A DNA stretch of 42,128 nt from SFHK01 sp964554795 (GTDB lineage: Bacteria; Bacillota; Clostridia; Christensenellales; Aristaeellaceae), in the NCBI GenBank assembly GCA_964554795.1, contig CAZKQB010000027.1, positions 1-42,128 of the forward strand. Direction: 5' to 3'. This document shows positions 14,994-24,268 of this stretch, in pieces (position 1 is the first letter of the stretch; every line of letters begins with the position of its first letter). The translations under genes were made by a program, and so were the position numbers. Below the pieces are notes generated by a model that worked only from the letters and a program-made list of their open reading frames with translations, was not told where the DNA came from and ran no database searches.

Positions 14994-16727
14994 TTATGTA
15001 CCAACTTGTGTAAAACCAGACAGAATCATATTTTGGCGTTCCTGTTCGGCATTGCAATCATAAAGAACATACAGCATTGCGCATGCACGGGAAGCTGCCA
15101 CATAATTCAGCAACCGGGTCTCCTCATCAGAAAAATGGTCTACATCAATCATAATTACAATTTTCGATTCCAATCCTTTGAATCCGGAAATTGTAGAGAA
15201 TCTAACATCGTTCTTTTTGGCTTTCCACAATGGCCCTGTGGTCTTCAATGTTCCAAGGTCTTTATCCAATCCTGTAAGCCCCAGTCCATTCAGGGGATTT
15301 GCCAGCGTGTAGCGGGAAAGAATTATAAAATCGCTGCCAATCGCACCGCTGTCCTTAATTTTCCGGACAATCGCGTTGATTTTTTGTCGCTCATCATCTT
15401 TTCCGTTATAATTGTCGTACTCGACCTGTGGGCCTGACACTGTGGGTTTTCCCTGATTGGGAATGTTGGTCATCAGAATATTGGCATTGGCAATCTGCTT
15501 GGTGTTTCTGCAATTCGCATGTAACTTCCAACTCATTGCATACGCTTCCTTGCGAAGTTTCTTTATCATCGCATCAAGCTGAGCATAGGAGTTGAAGATG
15601 TTCTGGTTCGGATCATAATAGATTGCCCATGTTCCGTCGCCCAATCCATCCTGCACAATTCTGTCAATGCACTCCAGGTGGGTATCGGTGAGCAAGTCCT
15701 GCCCTTCATCGATGATTACCAAATCATACGCAGGAACATCTTCTGCCGCCATAAAAGTTGCGGGCAATTCTTTCTCATAAAAATGCTGACTCAGATCGGG
15801 AGACCACTCAACACCGCAGGTGCGCATCATAAATGCATGAAGTGTAACCGCTTCGATATAGACATTGTCTTTTTCGAACTGGTACTGCACATACTGGGCA
15901 ATATTATGATTAAAGCAAAGGTACAGTACACTTTTTCCTTCCCAATATGCTCTGCGAGCCTGTTCCATGGCAATCAGAGTTTTGCCAGCACCGGCAACAC
16001 CAGAAACCATCGTCCGGGGGTTTTCAAAGAGGGATTCCAACACCTCATATTGCTCCGCTGTTAACGCACATAATCCCTTTACTGTGCGTTCCACAGTATC
16101 TTTCACAGAAGGAACAAAATGGAAATCGCCACGGAGAAGATTAGCCAGCTTATCGATCTCAGCATCAGTCAGTCGTCCGCCCTCAAAGCCATGCTTTTCA
16201 ATGCAGGTCTGCCTCCAGTATCCAAATGCCTGATTGACAAGGCTGTCCAAATTCCAAGATTGCTTGGCATCGACCAGTATCTCCGTAACAACATCGATAC
16301 CGACACCCGTTGCTTCAAAACGGCAATCCGGCATAGCAACAGCACATGCATACTGGCAACGCACCAGAGGATCATAATTTCCAAGCCTGCGAACCATATA
16401 CTGTCTTAACGACTGCATATTGCCTTGCACTTGCTGGAAGGGTCCTTCATTCTTACGAGAGATTTTTCCGTAGCGATTTGTGAATTCCCATACGCCATTT
16501 CTGCGGGACACCTGTCCACCCTTAACTTCAAGACACAGTACGCCCTCATTGCACAGAATTACAAAATCAATCTCACCGAAAATATTGTTGGCATGTTCAG
16601 CAATCCCTAATGAGTGCAGAACAACATATTTTTTATTCGTTCTATGATCCCGGAATTCAATAAACAGTCGCTTTTCAGCAGGACTCTTGATTTCCGTTGC
16701 CAGAACATCTGGAATTAATTGAACCAT
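14994..16727 (-). CDS. NERD nuclease-related domain fused to SF1 helicase
   Basis: A 577-residue protein. Residues about 10-120 form a NERD domain of the PD-(D/E)XK nuclease fold: an early Glu, GEID (51-54) and EVKGG (67-71) match the expected catalytic pattern. Residues about 220-577 are a superfamily 1 helicase with Walker A GVAGAGKT (243-250), Walker B DEGQD (about 340), SGFKGLE (motif V) and NYVAASRA (motif VI). It begins 12 bases after drmB and precedes the methyltransferase, so it is an integral operon gene. It could be the nuclease effector in place of the absent phospholipase-D-type DrmC; that role is inferred. Confidence 0.9.
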   Translation of the reverse strand: MVQLIPDVLATEIKSPAEKRLFIEFRDHRTNKKYVVLHSLGIAEHANNIFGEIDFVILCNEGVLCLEVKGGQVSRRNGVWEFTNRYGKISRKNEGPFQQVQGNMQSLRQYMVRRLGNYDPLVRCQYACAVAMPDCRFEATGVGIDVVTEILVDAKQSWNLDSLVNQAFGYWRQTCIEKHGFEGGRLTDAEIDKLANLLRGDFHFVPSVKDTVERTVKGLCALTAEQYEVLESLFENPRTMVSGVAGAGKTLIAMEQARRAYWEGKSVLYLCFNHNIAQYVQYQFEKDNVYIEAVTLHAFMMRTCGVEWSPDLSQHFYEKELPATFMAAEDVPAYDLVIIDEGQDLLTDTHLECIDRIVQDGLGDGTWAIYYDPNQNIFNSYAQLDAMIKKLRKEAYAMSWKLHANCRNTKQIANANILMTNIPNQGKPTVSGPQVEYDNYNGKDDERQKINAIVRKIKDSGAIGSDFIILSRYTLANPLNGLGLTGLDKDLGTLKTTGPLWKAKKNDVRFSTISGFKGLESKIVIMIDVDHFSDEETRLLNYVAASRACAMLYVLYDCNAEQERQNMILSGFTQVGT

Positions 16728-16739
16728 ATCTATCTCCCG

Positions 16740-18587
16740 TTATTCCAGCAGGGTCCCAAAGAACCCCCGTTCTCTGTCTTTTATCGTACCAACCACAGCG
16801 GCTCGATCCAACAAGCAGTTTCGCATTTCACAGCTGGTTTCAGGCAAAAGCGAACAAGCGTGGCACGCTGCGTAATTTAGAGAATCATATCCCTGTGCAT
16901 GAGATTCAATGCAAATGGGATCGGACGAACACCAGGACGCTTCCTGGAGCATATTTCTGAAAATCATTTCAAAAGACTCCGGGAGTCCTTTTCTCACCAA
17001 TCCGCCCAAGCTTCCATCAGAGTCAGAAGAAGACGTATACAACAGAATACCTGCCATTTTTACATCAGATTCCGGATAGGTGCTGTAAATCCGCTCCTTA
17101 ATGGAAGCACCGGAATAGCCGCATTCCAGCGACAACTGACGGATCAACAGATGAGAAAGCGTGTGCAGCAGTACATACCGGGCGGAGAAATTCTCGCAGC
17201 CCACATTACTGTGTTCCAGCCGGTCCCGCATAGGCTGATATTCATCTTCAAAAGCCTCTTCCCACTCTTCCAGTGCATCTTCCCTTATCTTGATAAACAA
17301 GCCTTCTCCAAGCATTTCAATGGCAGGAAGCCAATTCAACTCCACATCACTGAGTGGAACACAATCTCCGGACAAATGGTATCCTTTGAATCTGTCGTCA
17401 TCAGCATTGGGTTGCTCTGGAGTAATCCGGCGGAAGCCGCGCAACGCAAGAACCTCACGCAGACGCTTTGCCAATACGACATCTTCGATATAGTCCTCGA
17501 GGAATTCCGGAACCGTTGCCCGTGCAATTCTGAACTGCACATCATCCGGATCATCGTAATCACCCATGCAGAAAACACGATATTCATCTTCCAGCAGGTT
17601 CTGCTTGGTGTACTCTCCTCCATCGCCGCCATTATAACGTTTCTTAATCTCAGATATCAACTCATCAATTGTGCAAATCTGCATCGCCAATAACGAATGG
17701 AACACACCTTGTACAACAGCTCTCAGGACATATTCATCCGGGTTGCTCGCCAGAATATCTTCAATTTGCTCCCATCGTACCGCAATTTCCTGCTGAACCT
17801 TACTGCTCCAGGGAGGAATGGTCAATGCACTGGCGGTCATAGAAAAGTATACATTAGAGGCTCCACGCTGGAGTGCCCGTAACTGTGCTGTACAGGATAC
17901 CGGATCATTGTATTCCTTTTTACTGCCCAGCCAGGGACGTTTTCCATAACAGGAGTAACCCCGAAGTGCATCTTTCGCCATACTGCCAGCCATTGTGCGG
18001 CTCTTTCCACAGGCAGTACACTTGATAACAATGCTGTCCAGTCCGCCGGTTTCATCGGAGAAACTGATGTGAAGGGCACCATTACGCTTATCGGAAGGGC
18101 ATTCACTAAAGTTCCCGTAATGGACCCACCACTCATAGGGAAAGTCTTCCAGGTGGCCATTTGTACATGCCGCAATAAAACGGGAGGGTACAATATTTCT
18201 CTTAGGATGACCGTTTGCACAGCTACGGTCTGTCACGTCGCCAAAGCCCCAGTACGGCATCAGCCTCCCGCAATTGGGATCAGGGCAGAAATGATAGTAT
18301 GGAAAGCGGAATGCCGGGACATCCGGGGTCATGTCATCATTCCGGGAATTGGATACATAAGGCTCTTTGAAATGTGAGACTTTCAACAGTTTTTCAAGAT
18401 TTGGTTCGTGCAGAACCGGGCTGTTGTCTTTCCAGTAATTGGAGCCCGCCATAATGACAGAATAATCCGGCATATCTACAATAGAACCGTTGCCGAATGT
18501 GGTAATTAACTGCGTTTTGCGCAATCTGCCCACCACTTTTTTAGGCTTGGCTTGATCTCTGTTTGAACCAAAGTGTAGTCTTGCCAT
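16740..18587 (-). CDS. drmB: DISARM protein DrmB (DUF1998)
   Basis: DrmB partners the DrmA helicase in DISARM and forms a DNA-binding core complex. This 615-residue protein has an N-terminal part with a Cys/His cluster (CPDPNCGRLMPYW ... CANGHPKRN ... CTNGHLEDFPYEWW), a middle pair CTACGKS, and the C-terminal DUF1998 module. That module contains LLHTLSHLLIRQLSLECGY, a GILLYTSSSDSDGSLGGL segment, and the closing cysteines of ACHACSLLPETSCEMRNCLLDR, typical of DrmB. Its ATG is 2 bases after the drmA stop, so the two are tightly coupled. Length is close to known DrmB proteins. Confidence 0.93.
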   Translation of the reverse strand: MARLHFGSNRDQAKPKKVVGRLRKTQLITTFGNGSIVDMPDYSVIMAGSNYWKDNSPVLHEPNLEKLLKVSHFKEPYVSNSRNDDMTPDVPAFRFPYYHFCPDPNCGRLMPYWGFGDVTDRSCANGHPKRNIVPSRFIAACTNGHLEDFPYEWWVHYGNFSECPSDKRNGALHISFSDETGGLDSIVIKCTACGKSRTMAGSMAKDALRGYSCYGKRPWLGSKKEYNDPVSCTAQLRALQRGASNVYFSMTASALTIPPWSSKVQQEIAVRWEQIEDILASNPDEYVLRAVVQGVFHSLLAMQICTIDELISEIKKRYNGGDGGEYTKQNLLEDEYRVFCMGDYDDPDDVQFRIARATVPEFLEDYIEDVVLAKRLREVLALRGFRRITPEQPNADDDRFKGYHLSGDCVPLSDVELNWLPAIEMLGEGLFIKIREDALEEWEEAFEDEYQPMRDRLEHSNVGCENFSARYVLLHTLSHLLIRQLSLECGYSGASIKERIYSTYPESDVKMAGILLYTSSSDSDGSLGGLVRKGLPESFEMIFRNMLQEASWCSSDPICIESHAQGYDSLNYAACHACSLLPETSCEMRNCLLDRAAVVGTIKDRERGFFGTLLE

Positions 18588-18589
18588 AA

Positions 18590-21500
18590 TTACAGTCCTC
18601 CCAGCAGGTAAATACCAGACTGGCCATCCACATTACGCATGCTGTTCATCGTACGGAAACGGTCATTTTCGGTATCACCTTTCAGCAACTCCTTCTCGTT
18701 TTTTCTGCTTTTATATACGAGGGAACCGGTTGCTGCAATATCCCACGCATCCTGGATATCTTTGAGTTCATCCATAACTGCCGACAACTCATCAGGATCA
18801 ACTCTTCTTACATAGTCTATAATGATTTTTTCAACCTTTTGAATTTTGGGATTGTCAGAGCGATAATTGATTGCCTGACTGTTTCCTCTGAGGTTCTCGA
18901 TCAGATAACGGCACAAAGAGACATATAATGCATGCAGGCCACGGTCTCTTGCCCGATCAGAGAAGGGGGTAAGGCTTGTCGCTTCCACATAGCGGTACAA
19001 CGCAGAATGATACTTCAGGAACTGCTCATAATGTGAGCGATCACGGGAACGGGATGCGTTGTACACAGCAATAACCAATCCAGGATTATCACGACCTACA
19101 CGACTGGTTGCCTGAATATATTCCGCATTAGTCTTAGGCTGACCGGCAACTACCATTGCACCCAAACGACCGACATCAACACCAACAGAAATCATGTTGG
19201 ATGCCAGCAGATAGTCAAATACATCCGCATGGTTATCCTTGGTATAGCTGCGTTTCAACTTGACCTGGATGATTTCTGTGATTTCGGAATTGCTCATGCG
19301 GCTCGTCAGTTCTTCTGTATATGTATACCCCTTCGAAGTGTCTACGCTGGGATAGACAGATACGAATTTCGTTTTCGCCAAGTAATCCAGACGGCTCTGA
19401 ACGTCGTCAAGGATCTGCGTGCTTGCACCGCCCAATTCACGCAAGCTGTTAAAATAGCCGGTGATAGTCCAGAAATTGTCCACAACTGCGTCAGGGTATC
19501 CCAAAGTGGCCAGGTAGCGCGTAGCAAACAGCATAGCTGCATTCACTCTGATCAATGTCGTGGTTGCAGTCGTTCCTATACCCATCACGCCAAAGTACTG
19601 ACGGGCAGGTCTTTCTTCCGGTGTAGACTGTATAGCAAAGAACGAATCCTTCGCAGAAAGGCCCTGCGGCGGAAACTGCGTGTGACCACGTCCATACAAT
19701 GCCATGATTTGATTTGCTGCATTCCGGATGGTTGCAGTGGACGCAATTACTTTTGCACAAACACCATCGCGCTCACAGAGCTTCGATATGGCAGCCTCGT
19801 AGATACCGGTCATAGTACCAAGGGGGCCGGAAATCAAATGCAACTCATCCTGGATGATAAGTTCCGGAGGCTTTTTGTTGTTCGCAATACCGAACAGCGC
19901 CGCAGGCTTGTCATTAAGCGGAATCTGGGCAAACTTATCAACAGTTGCCACAACAAAAGTAGGCAGATGCTGGTAAATAACATCGTCAATAATATGAATA
20001 GGGAGACCGCCCGGTGCGGAATGGAAATGACAATGCTGATTCGGGCATTTGATTGTCATTCGGTTCTGAACAAGATCAACATCATAATGTTGTGCATAGA
20101 GCTTTTCGCCGCACCAAGGACACACCTTGATTTGAACAGGATTTGACTTTTCATCAACACCGCCCTGTTTTTGCTTGTTGATGCTGGTTCTTGCATCTTT
20201 CAAATGATTGGGGGTAAGGTTGCCACCAACCCACAATCCAATGGAGATCTCATTTCCACCCAAACCATACTTTTTTCGCAGCAGTTCACATGCAAAGATC
20301 AGAATACTGGCGCGTTCAAACTGCTGAAGCGTCAAAAGCCGAAGTGTGTATCGCATAATTACGGTAACACCATCTGCGTTTGCATCACGAAGTCTGCGTA
20401 AAAAGATTACAAAGGCAGTAATACCTAAATACGCCTCTGTTTTACCACCGCCGGTGGGGAACCACAGAAGGTCGACCATCTGTCGATCCGGAACATCCTG
20501 TCCGGGATGTCCCTTTGGTTCAATAAAAGAGGTCAGCTCATGCAATACAAATGCCAGCTGGAAAGGATACCAGCTTACTTTGGCAGGGTCAAAAGATTTG
20601 TCGTTTTTCAGCAATGTTTGCCTCCGTTGGAGCAGCATCGCCTCATTGGCAAGTTGGAAGGCACGGAAAGCCTTTCCATCTCCAGCCGCACTGTCTTTCA
20701 GCAACTTGATAGCATAGTTTATTCTGTTGCATGAATCCTGACATTTTTGGATATTACTTTTAGCAACATCCTGCAAACTGTCTTTAATTGCAGGCAGGAA
20801 ATCCCCCTGGTCCTTAATCCACTCCTGATACTTGGCAGCAAAGGCGCTCAACTCACGAACGACCTCATCAACAGATGCGGTAGCCAGAAATTGCATAGAC
20901 AATACATTTCCGCTGACCACTTCTGCGGCTTTCATCTGACGGAGGTTGAATGTTGGGAAAAATGCAGACTCCACCCATTCTGGCTCGGCATTCTCCATGT
21001 CCCACATAACAGAGCATCCATGTCCCTGTGCATAGCAATGGACATCAGAATACAGCATATCCAATTCCAGAAGTTCCGGATCGGTAGTCAGGTATGTCTG
21101 CCGGTTTACGCTGGTAAAAATGGATACTCCGTCGCAACTGGCTACTCTGATAACCGGCTGAAATGCGCAGCTTTTGGATGTCGCATTCATATCGTTTTCA
21201 GACTGGTTTTCGTTGACCAGCGCAACCGTAATCACGCGCTCACCGGTATCCATAATGGAATGGGTATAAACCTGCAGCTGAAGTCCGCTGGGTAAATCTG
21301 CGTACTCCACCCGCTCCCCGGTGAATGTAATCTTTTCAAAGTAGGAGTATTCGTTTCGTCTCCATACTTCTTTGGGTTTCTTTTCCAGGTGATCCCACTT
21401 GGAAATATCAATTCCACAATCCTTCGCGTCCTCAAAGGAAATCGGCTCATAAAAGGCATAGCTGCCAGAAACACAAATTGCACTGACACCTGCCTTCAGT

Positions 21501-21769
21501 GTAACCGTAATGCCCATAGAAGAAGGATTATTCTGGTTGCTCAGGGAAATGGATGCATCATAAGTTTCAATCTCATTTTCCAACAAGGGGTTCCGCGCCA
21601 GATCCAATGCCTCCACAGTATCCTTTTGCGGATACAGTTTTCCCATGATGTAATACTGGGCCGGAAGTTCGGCAAGGCATTCATCTTTTGTGACAGGCCC
21701 AATAAAGTCCTGCTCCAGAATGCGGGACACAACCTTTCTGGCATCATAAAATTTTGAATAGTCAGCCAT
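18590..21769 (-). CDS. drmA: DISARM helicase DrmA
   Basis: Large superfamily 2 helicase, about 1,059 residues, the motor of DISARM. In order: an N-terminal region of about 400 residues, Walker A FPTGGGKTEAYL (about 438-448), a zinc ribbon (CPWCGEKL near 550 with CPNQHC near 578), motif II IIQDELHLISG (about 640), motif III ASTATIRN, and motifs V-VI ISVGVDVGRLGAM and ATSRVGRDNPG (about 890). The arrangement and adjacency to DrmB identify it clearly. ATG 21769 was chosen because GGAGG lies seven bases upstream; a TTG two codons earlier is less likely. Confidence 0.95.
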   Translation of the reverse strand: MADYSKFYDARKVVSRILEQDFIGPVTKDECLAELPAQYYIMGKLYPQKDTVEALDLARNPLLENEIETYDASISLSNQNNPSSMGITVTLKAGVSAICVSGSYAFYEPISFEDAKDCGIDISKWDHLEKKPKEVWRRNEYSYFEKITFTGERVEYADLPSGLQLQVYTHSIMDTGERVITVALVNENQSENDMNATSKSCAFQPVIRVASCDGVSIFTSVNRQTYLTTDPELLELDMLYSDVHCYAQGHGCSVMWDMENAEPEWVESAFFPTFNLRQMKAAEVVSGNVLSMQFLATASVDEVVRELSAFAAKYQEWIKDQGDFLPAIKDSLQDVAKSNIQKCQDSCNRINYAIKLLKDSAAGDGKAFRAFQLANEAMLLQRRQTLLKNDKSFDPAKVSWYPFQLAFVLHELTSFIEPKGHPGQDVPDRQMVDLLWFPTGGGKTEAYLGITAFVIFLRRLRDANADGVTVIMRYTLRLLTLQQFERASILIFACELLRKKYGLGGNEISIGLWVGGNLTPNHLKDARTSINKQKQGGVDEKSNPVQIKVCPWCGEKLYAQHYDVDLVQNRMTIKCPNQHCHFHSAPGGLPIHIIDDVIYQHLPTFVVATVDKFAQIPLNDKPAALFGIANNKKPPELIIQDELHLISGPLGTMTGIYEAAISKLCERDGVCAKVIASTATIRNAANQIMALYGRGHTQFPPQGLSAKDSFFAIQSTPEERPARQYFGVMGIGTTATTTLIRVNAAMLFATRYLATLGYPDAVVDNFWTITGYFNSLRELGGASTQILDDVQSRLDYLAKTKFVSVYPSVDTSKGYTYTEELTSRMSNSEITEIIQVKLKRSYTKDNHADVFDYLLASNMISVGVDVGRLGAMVVAGQPKTNAEYIQATSRVGRDNPGLVIAVYNASRSRDRSHYEQFLKYHSALYRYVEATSLTPFSDRARDRGLHALYVSLCRYLIENLRGNSQAINYRSDNPKIQKVEKIIIDYVRRVDPDELSAVMDELKDIQDAWDIAATGSLVYKSRKNEKELLKGDTENDRFRTMNSMRNVDGQSGIYLLGGL

Positions 21770-21793
21770 AACCAAACCTCCGGTTCTGTATAA

Positions 21794-24268
21794 TTAGTAA
21801 GTATCTTTGTCCACGGCAGCAAATCCCGTGATAGTAATGCCGGACCAAACGCTGACATCACCATAGGTTCTTGCGCCTGCGGGAACAGGAGCTATTCCGG
21901 ATACACAAGTTGTGATATTGTGAACAAACACATCACAGAATGCATGGGGATATACCTCGTAATACACCGAGCAATTCATATTTTTTATATGCTGAATTGC
22001 TTTTTCCAGTTCATGTGCAAAAGACTTGCTGGTATAACCCAGCACAATTTTTTCGTTATCCTCCAGCACAATGCGATATACAACATAAGACTTTGTGCCT
22101 TCCGGACATTTGATAAGCTTCAATCGCATTCCGGAATGAACACTTTTCCGGATATATTGCTGAAGATCATCATCAGTTGCGAGAGAGCGCAGATCCAGAT
22201 CGGCATCACTGCCAACCTCGAAATGAGAAATATACCGTTTAAAGCCACCGGCTTTTGCGCACCGTTTGCTTTGATCGTCGTTCCTCGTAATGTAGATCTG
22301 TTTATCCTTCTTGGAAATCTCAGCTCTTTCTACCTTTTTCTTGGGCCGTGTCAGCGCAACGTAACATACCTTGTGCTCCAAAAGATCTTCTGTATTGGGA
22401 TCTGCCATTGCCTCAATCACATCATCAATGACAATCACAGAGTCAAACTCCTTACCTTTTGCACGATGAATATTGCTGACCGTAATAGAGTGCCTGGACC
22501 CCGTTCCGGATTCGTACAGCATTGGCTCCCTGGCATTTCTCAAGAGACCTTTCAACAGATCTGCAACCTCGTATCTGCTTCGTGTTTCGCCACGCTGTGT
22601 TGAAACAAGGGCCATCCACCGCATCTGTGCCATTTCGTAACCAGCCTCCGGAAACAAGGCGAGATGTTTTGCCACAAAGGAAGTTTCATCAACAGATTCG
22701 TTTTCGTAGTCGCAGAATATACGGGCAATCCAGTCACCCAGTGTTGAAGAACCCAAACCACGGTGCAGGGCATGCGGAACATCTGCATTTTGGAGCCATG
22801 CAGAGATCTGCAATGCCTGTCCGTTTGTACGGGTAAGAATACCCAATGTCTCACCCTGACCAACATATCGCAGTGCATCGCTTCTTGAAAACTTGGTCAG
22901 TTTTACAGACATCCGGGGTATGTGTGCCAACAAATCGCTTGCTGCTGAAACCCGCTCCCGGGCAGAACCAGTAAGGATTGCCTTCCGGTATGGAACTGTC
23001 AGTTGCCCAAAAGTGTCACCCTGACGATGATTCTCTGTAAGTGCGTAATAATTGGCGCTGGGGAAACTTTTGAAAATGTCCTGATAGAATTGCTCAGAGG
23101 ACATAATCGCAGGATCGCCTTCTGCCATATAGTCATACAAAGCCTGACAAGAATCGCCCAAAATCGTGAAACCACAAGTATCCGGGAGTCCTTTCAGCAT
23201 TGCCAAGACCAACTCTGCCCGGCTGCCAACAAGGTCCTGAACCTCATCAACGATGATATGCTCATAATCAGCCAGCATATCTTTTTTCTTTTTGAAAATG
23301 GATGTTGCAACTTTTATGCGCTGATCATAGTCATGCGCTTCCAGAAGGAAGTGCTTGGGAAGTAAATCCTTATGATTATCCTGCACCCATGCCAGCATAT
23401 ATGTAGAGAAGGAGTCAAATGTACGAACATCTACATCCTGCCACTCATAACCGATGCGTCCGATCTCAGCAGCATCAGAGAGCCTGTTTCGTACAACCTC
23501 CACGGCAGAGCGTGAGAAACACAGAACCAAGATATTCTCTGCATTAGCCTTCTCCTCGTTGATCATATGGATGATTTTTTCAATCAGGGTCCACGTCTTG
23601 CCCGTACCGGGGCCAGCATTTACGATGCTGCGCTCGGCGGGTTCCGCTTCAATGATTTCGTCCTGTGTGGTTTCTTTAAAGGAACTGAAATCGATTTTCT
23701 TGACCTCCACAGGCCGGGGCACCGGCTGAACTGGTTTCCGGACAACGAACGGATCGTCCGGATCAGGCTTTTTCTCTTCAGGAGTTGGAACCCCCGATTC
23801 TCCAGCATGCTTCTGTTCCGGGTTGTCTCCTGCAAACAGTTTCGCTGCCGCTCCGGCATCTCCATCTTCTGATGCACGCTTCTTTCGTGCGGCTTCTTCA
23901 AATTCAAAAATTGCCGGTTGAGCCCTTTTGTTCTCCTCATGTATTGCCAGCTCGGAAGAATCAAAATCGGAACGGCAACTATGAAAGTGGCTACATTTCG
24001 TATTAAGGCACCTGCAGACAACCTGCTCATGACCCTGGTGGTCTCTAATCGTTCCCCAGGGATAGTCATTTTTTGCAGCGTATGCGCAGTGAACCGATGC
24101 ATAGTCGTATTCCTTCTTCTGAAGGCTCGTCAATGCACATTGTTTTTTAAGAAGCTCCAGCGAAAATGGGTCATGTATTTTGGAGCGGAACGTAGAGTCC
24201 TCATAAAAACTCTTTTCTACAGGATACAAATTGCTCCGGAACGCTACAGTACTGATATTACTCTCCAT
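21794..24268 (-). CDS. UvrD/REP-type SF1 helicase with N-terminal Cys/His cluster
   Basis: An 824-residue ATP-dependent DNA helicase. Residues 1-110 carry a compact Cys/His cluster (CRCLNTKCSHFHSC, about 85-98) that could bind zinc or possibly an iron-sulfur cluster. About 110-200 is a low-complexity, Pro/Glu-rich linker. The helicase then has Walker A NAGPGTGKTWT (about 217-227), DEVQD (about 341), GDSCQALYDY, TENHRQ, IHRAKGKEFDSV and YVALTRPKKK. The final ~130 residues are extra. It overlaps the Hsp70 stop by 11 bases and precedes drmA by 24. It is not a standard DISARM gene; its tight linkage argues it works with DrmA/B. Confidence 0.92.
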   Translation of the reverse strand: MESNISTVAFRSNLYPVEKSFYEDSTFRSKIHDPFSLELLKKQCALTSLQKKEYDYASVHCAYAAKNDYPWGTIRDHQGHEQVVCRCLNTKCSHFHSCRSDFDSSELAIHEENKRAQPAIFEFEEAARKKRASEDGDAGAAAKLFAGDNPEQKHAGESGVPTPEEKKPDPDDPFVVRKPVQPVPRPVEVKKIDFSSFKETTQDEIIEAEPAERSIVNAGPGTGKTWTLIEKIIHMINEEKANAENILVLCFSRSAVEVVRNRLSDAAEIGRIGYEWQDVDVRTFDSFSTYMLAWVQDNHKDLLPKHFLLEAHDYDQRIKVATSIFKKKKDMLADYEHIIVDEVQDLVGSRAELVLAMLKGLPDTCGFTILGDSCQALYDYMAEGDPAIMSSEQFYQDIFKSFPSANYYALTENHRQGDTFGQLTVPYRKAILTGSARERVSAASDLLAHIPRMSVKLTKFSRSDALRYVGQGETLGILTRTNGQALQISAWLQNADVPHALHRGLGSSTLGDWIARIFCDYENESVDETSFVAKHLALFPEAGYEMAQMRWMALVSTQRGETRSRYEVADLLKGLLRNAREPMLYESGTGSRHSITVSNIHRAKGKEFDSVIVIDDVIEAMADPNTEDLLEHKVCYVALTRPKKKVERAEISKKDKQIYITRNDDQSKRCAKAGGFKRYISHFEVGSDADLDLRSLATDDDLQQYIRKSVHSGMRLKLIKCPEGTKSYVVYRIVLEDNEKIVLGYTSKSFAHELEKAIQHIKNMNCSVYYEVYPHAFCDVFVHNITTCVSGIAPVPAGARTYGDVSVWSGITITGFAAVDKDTY

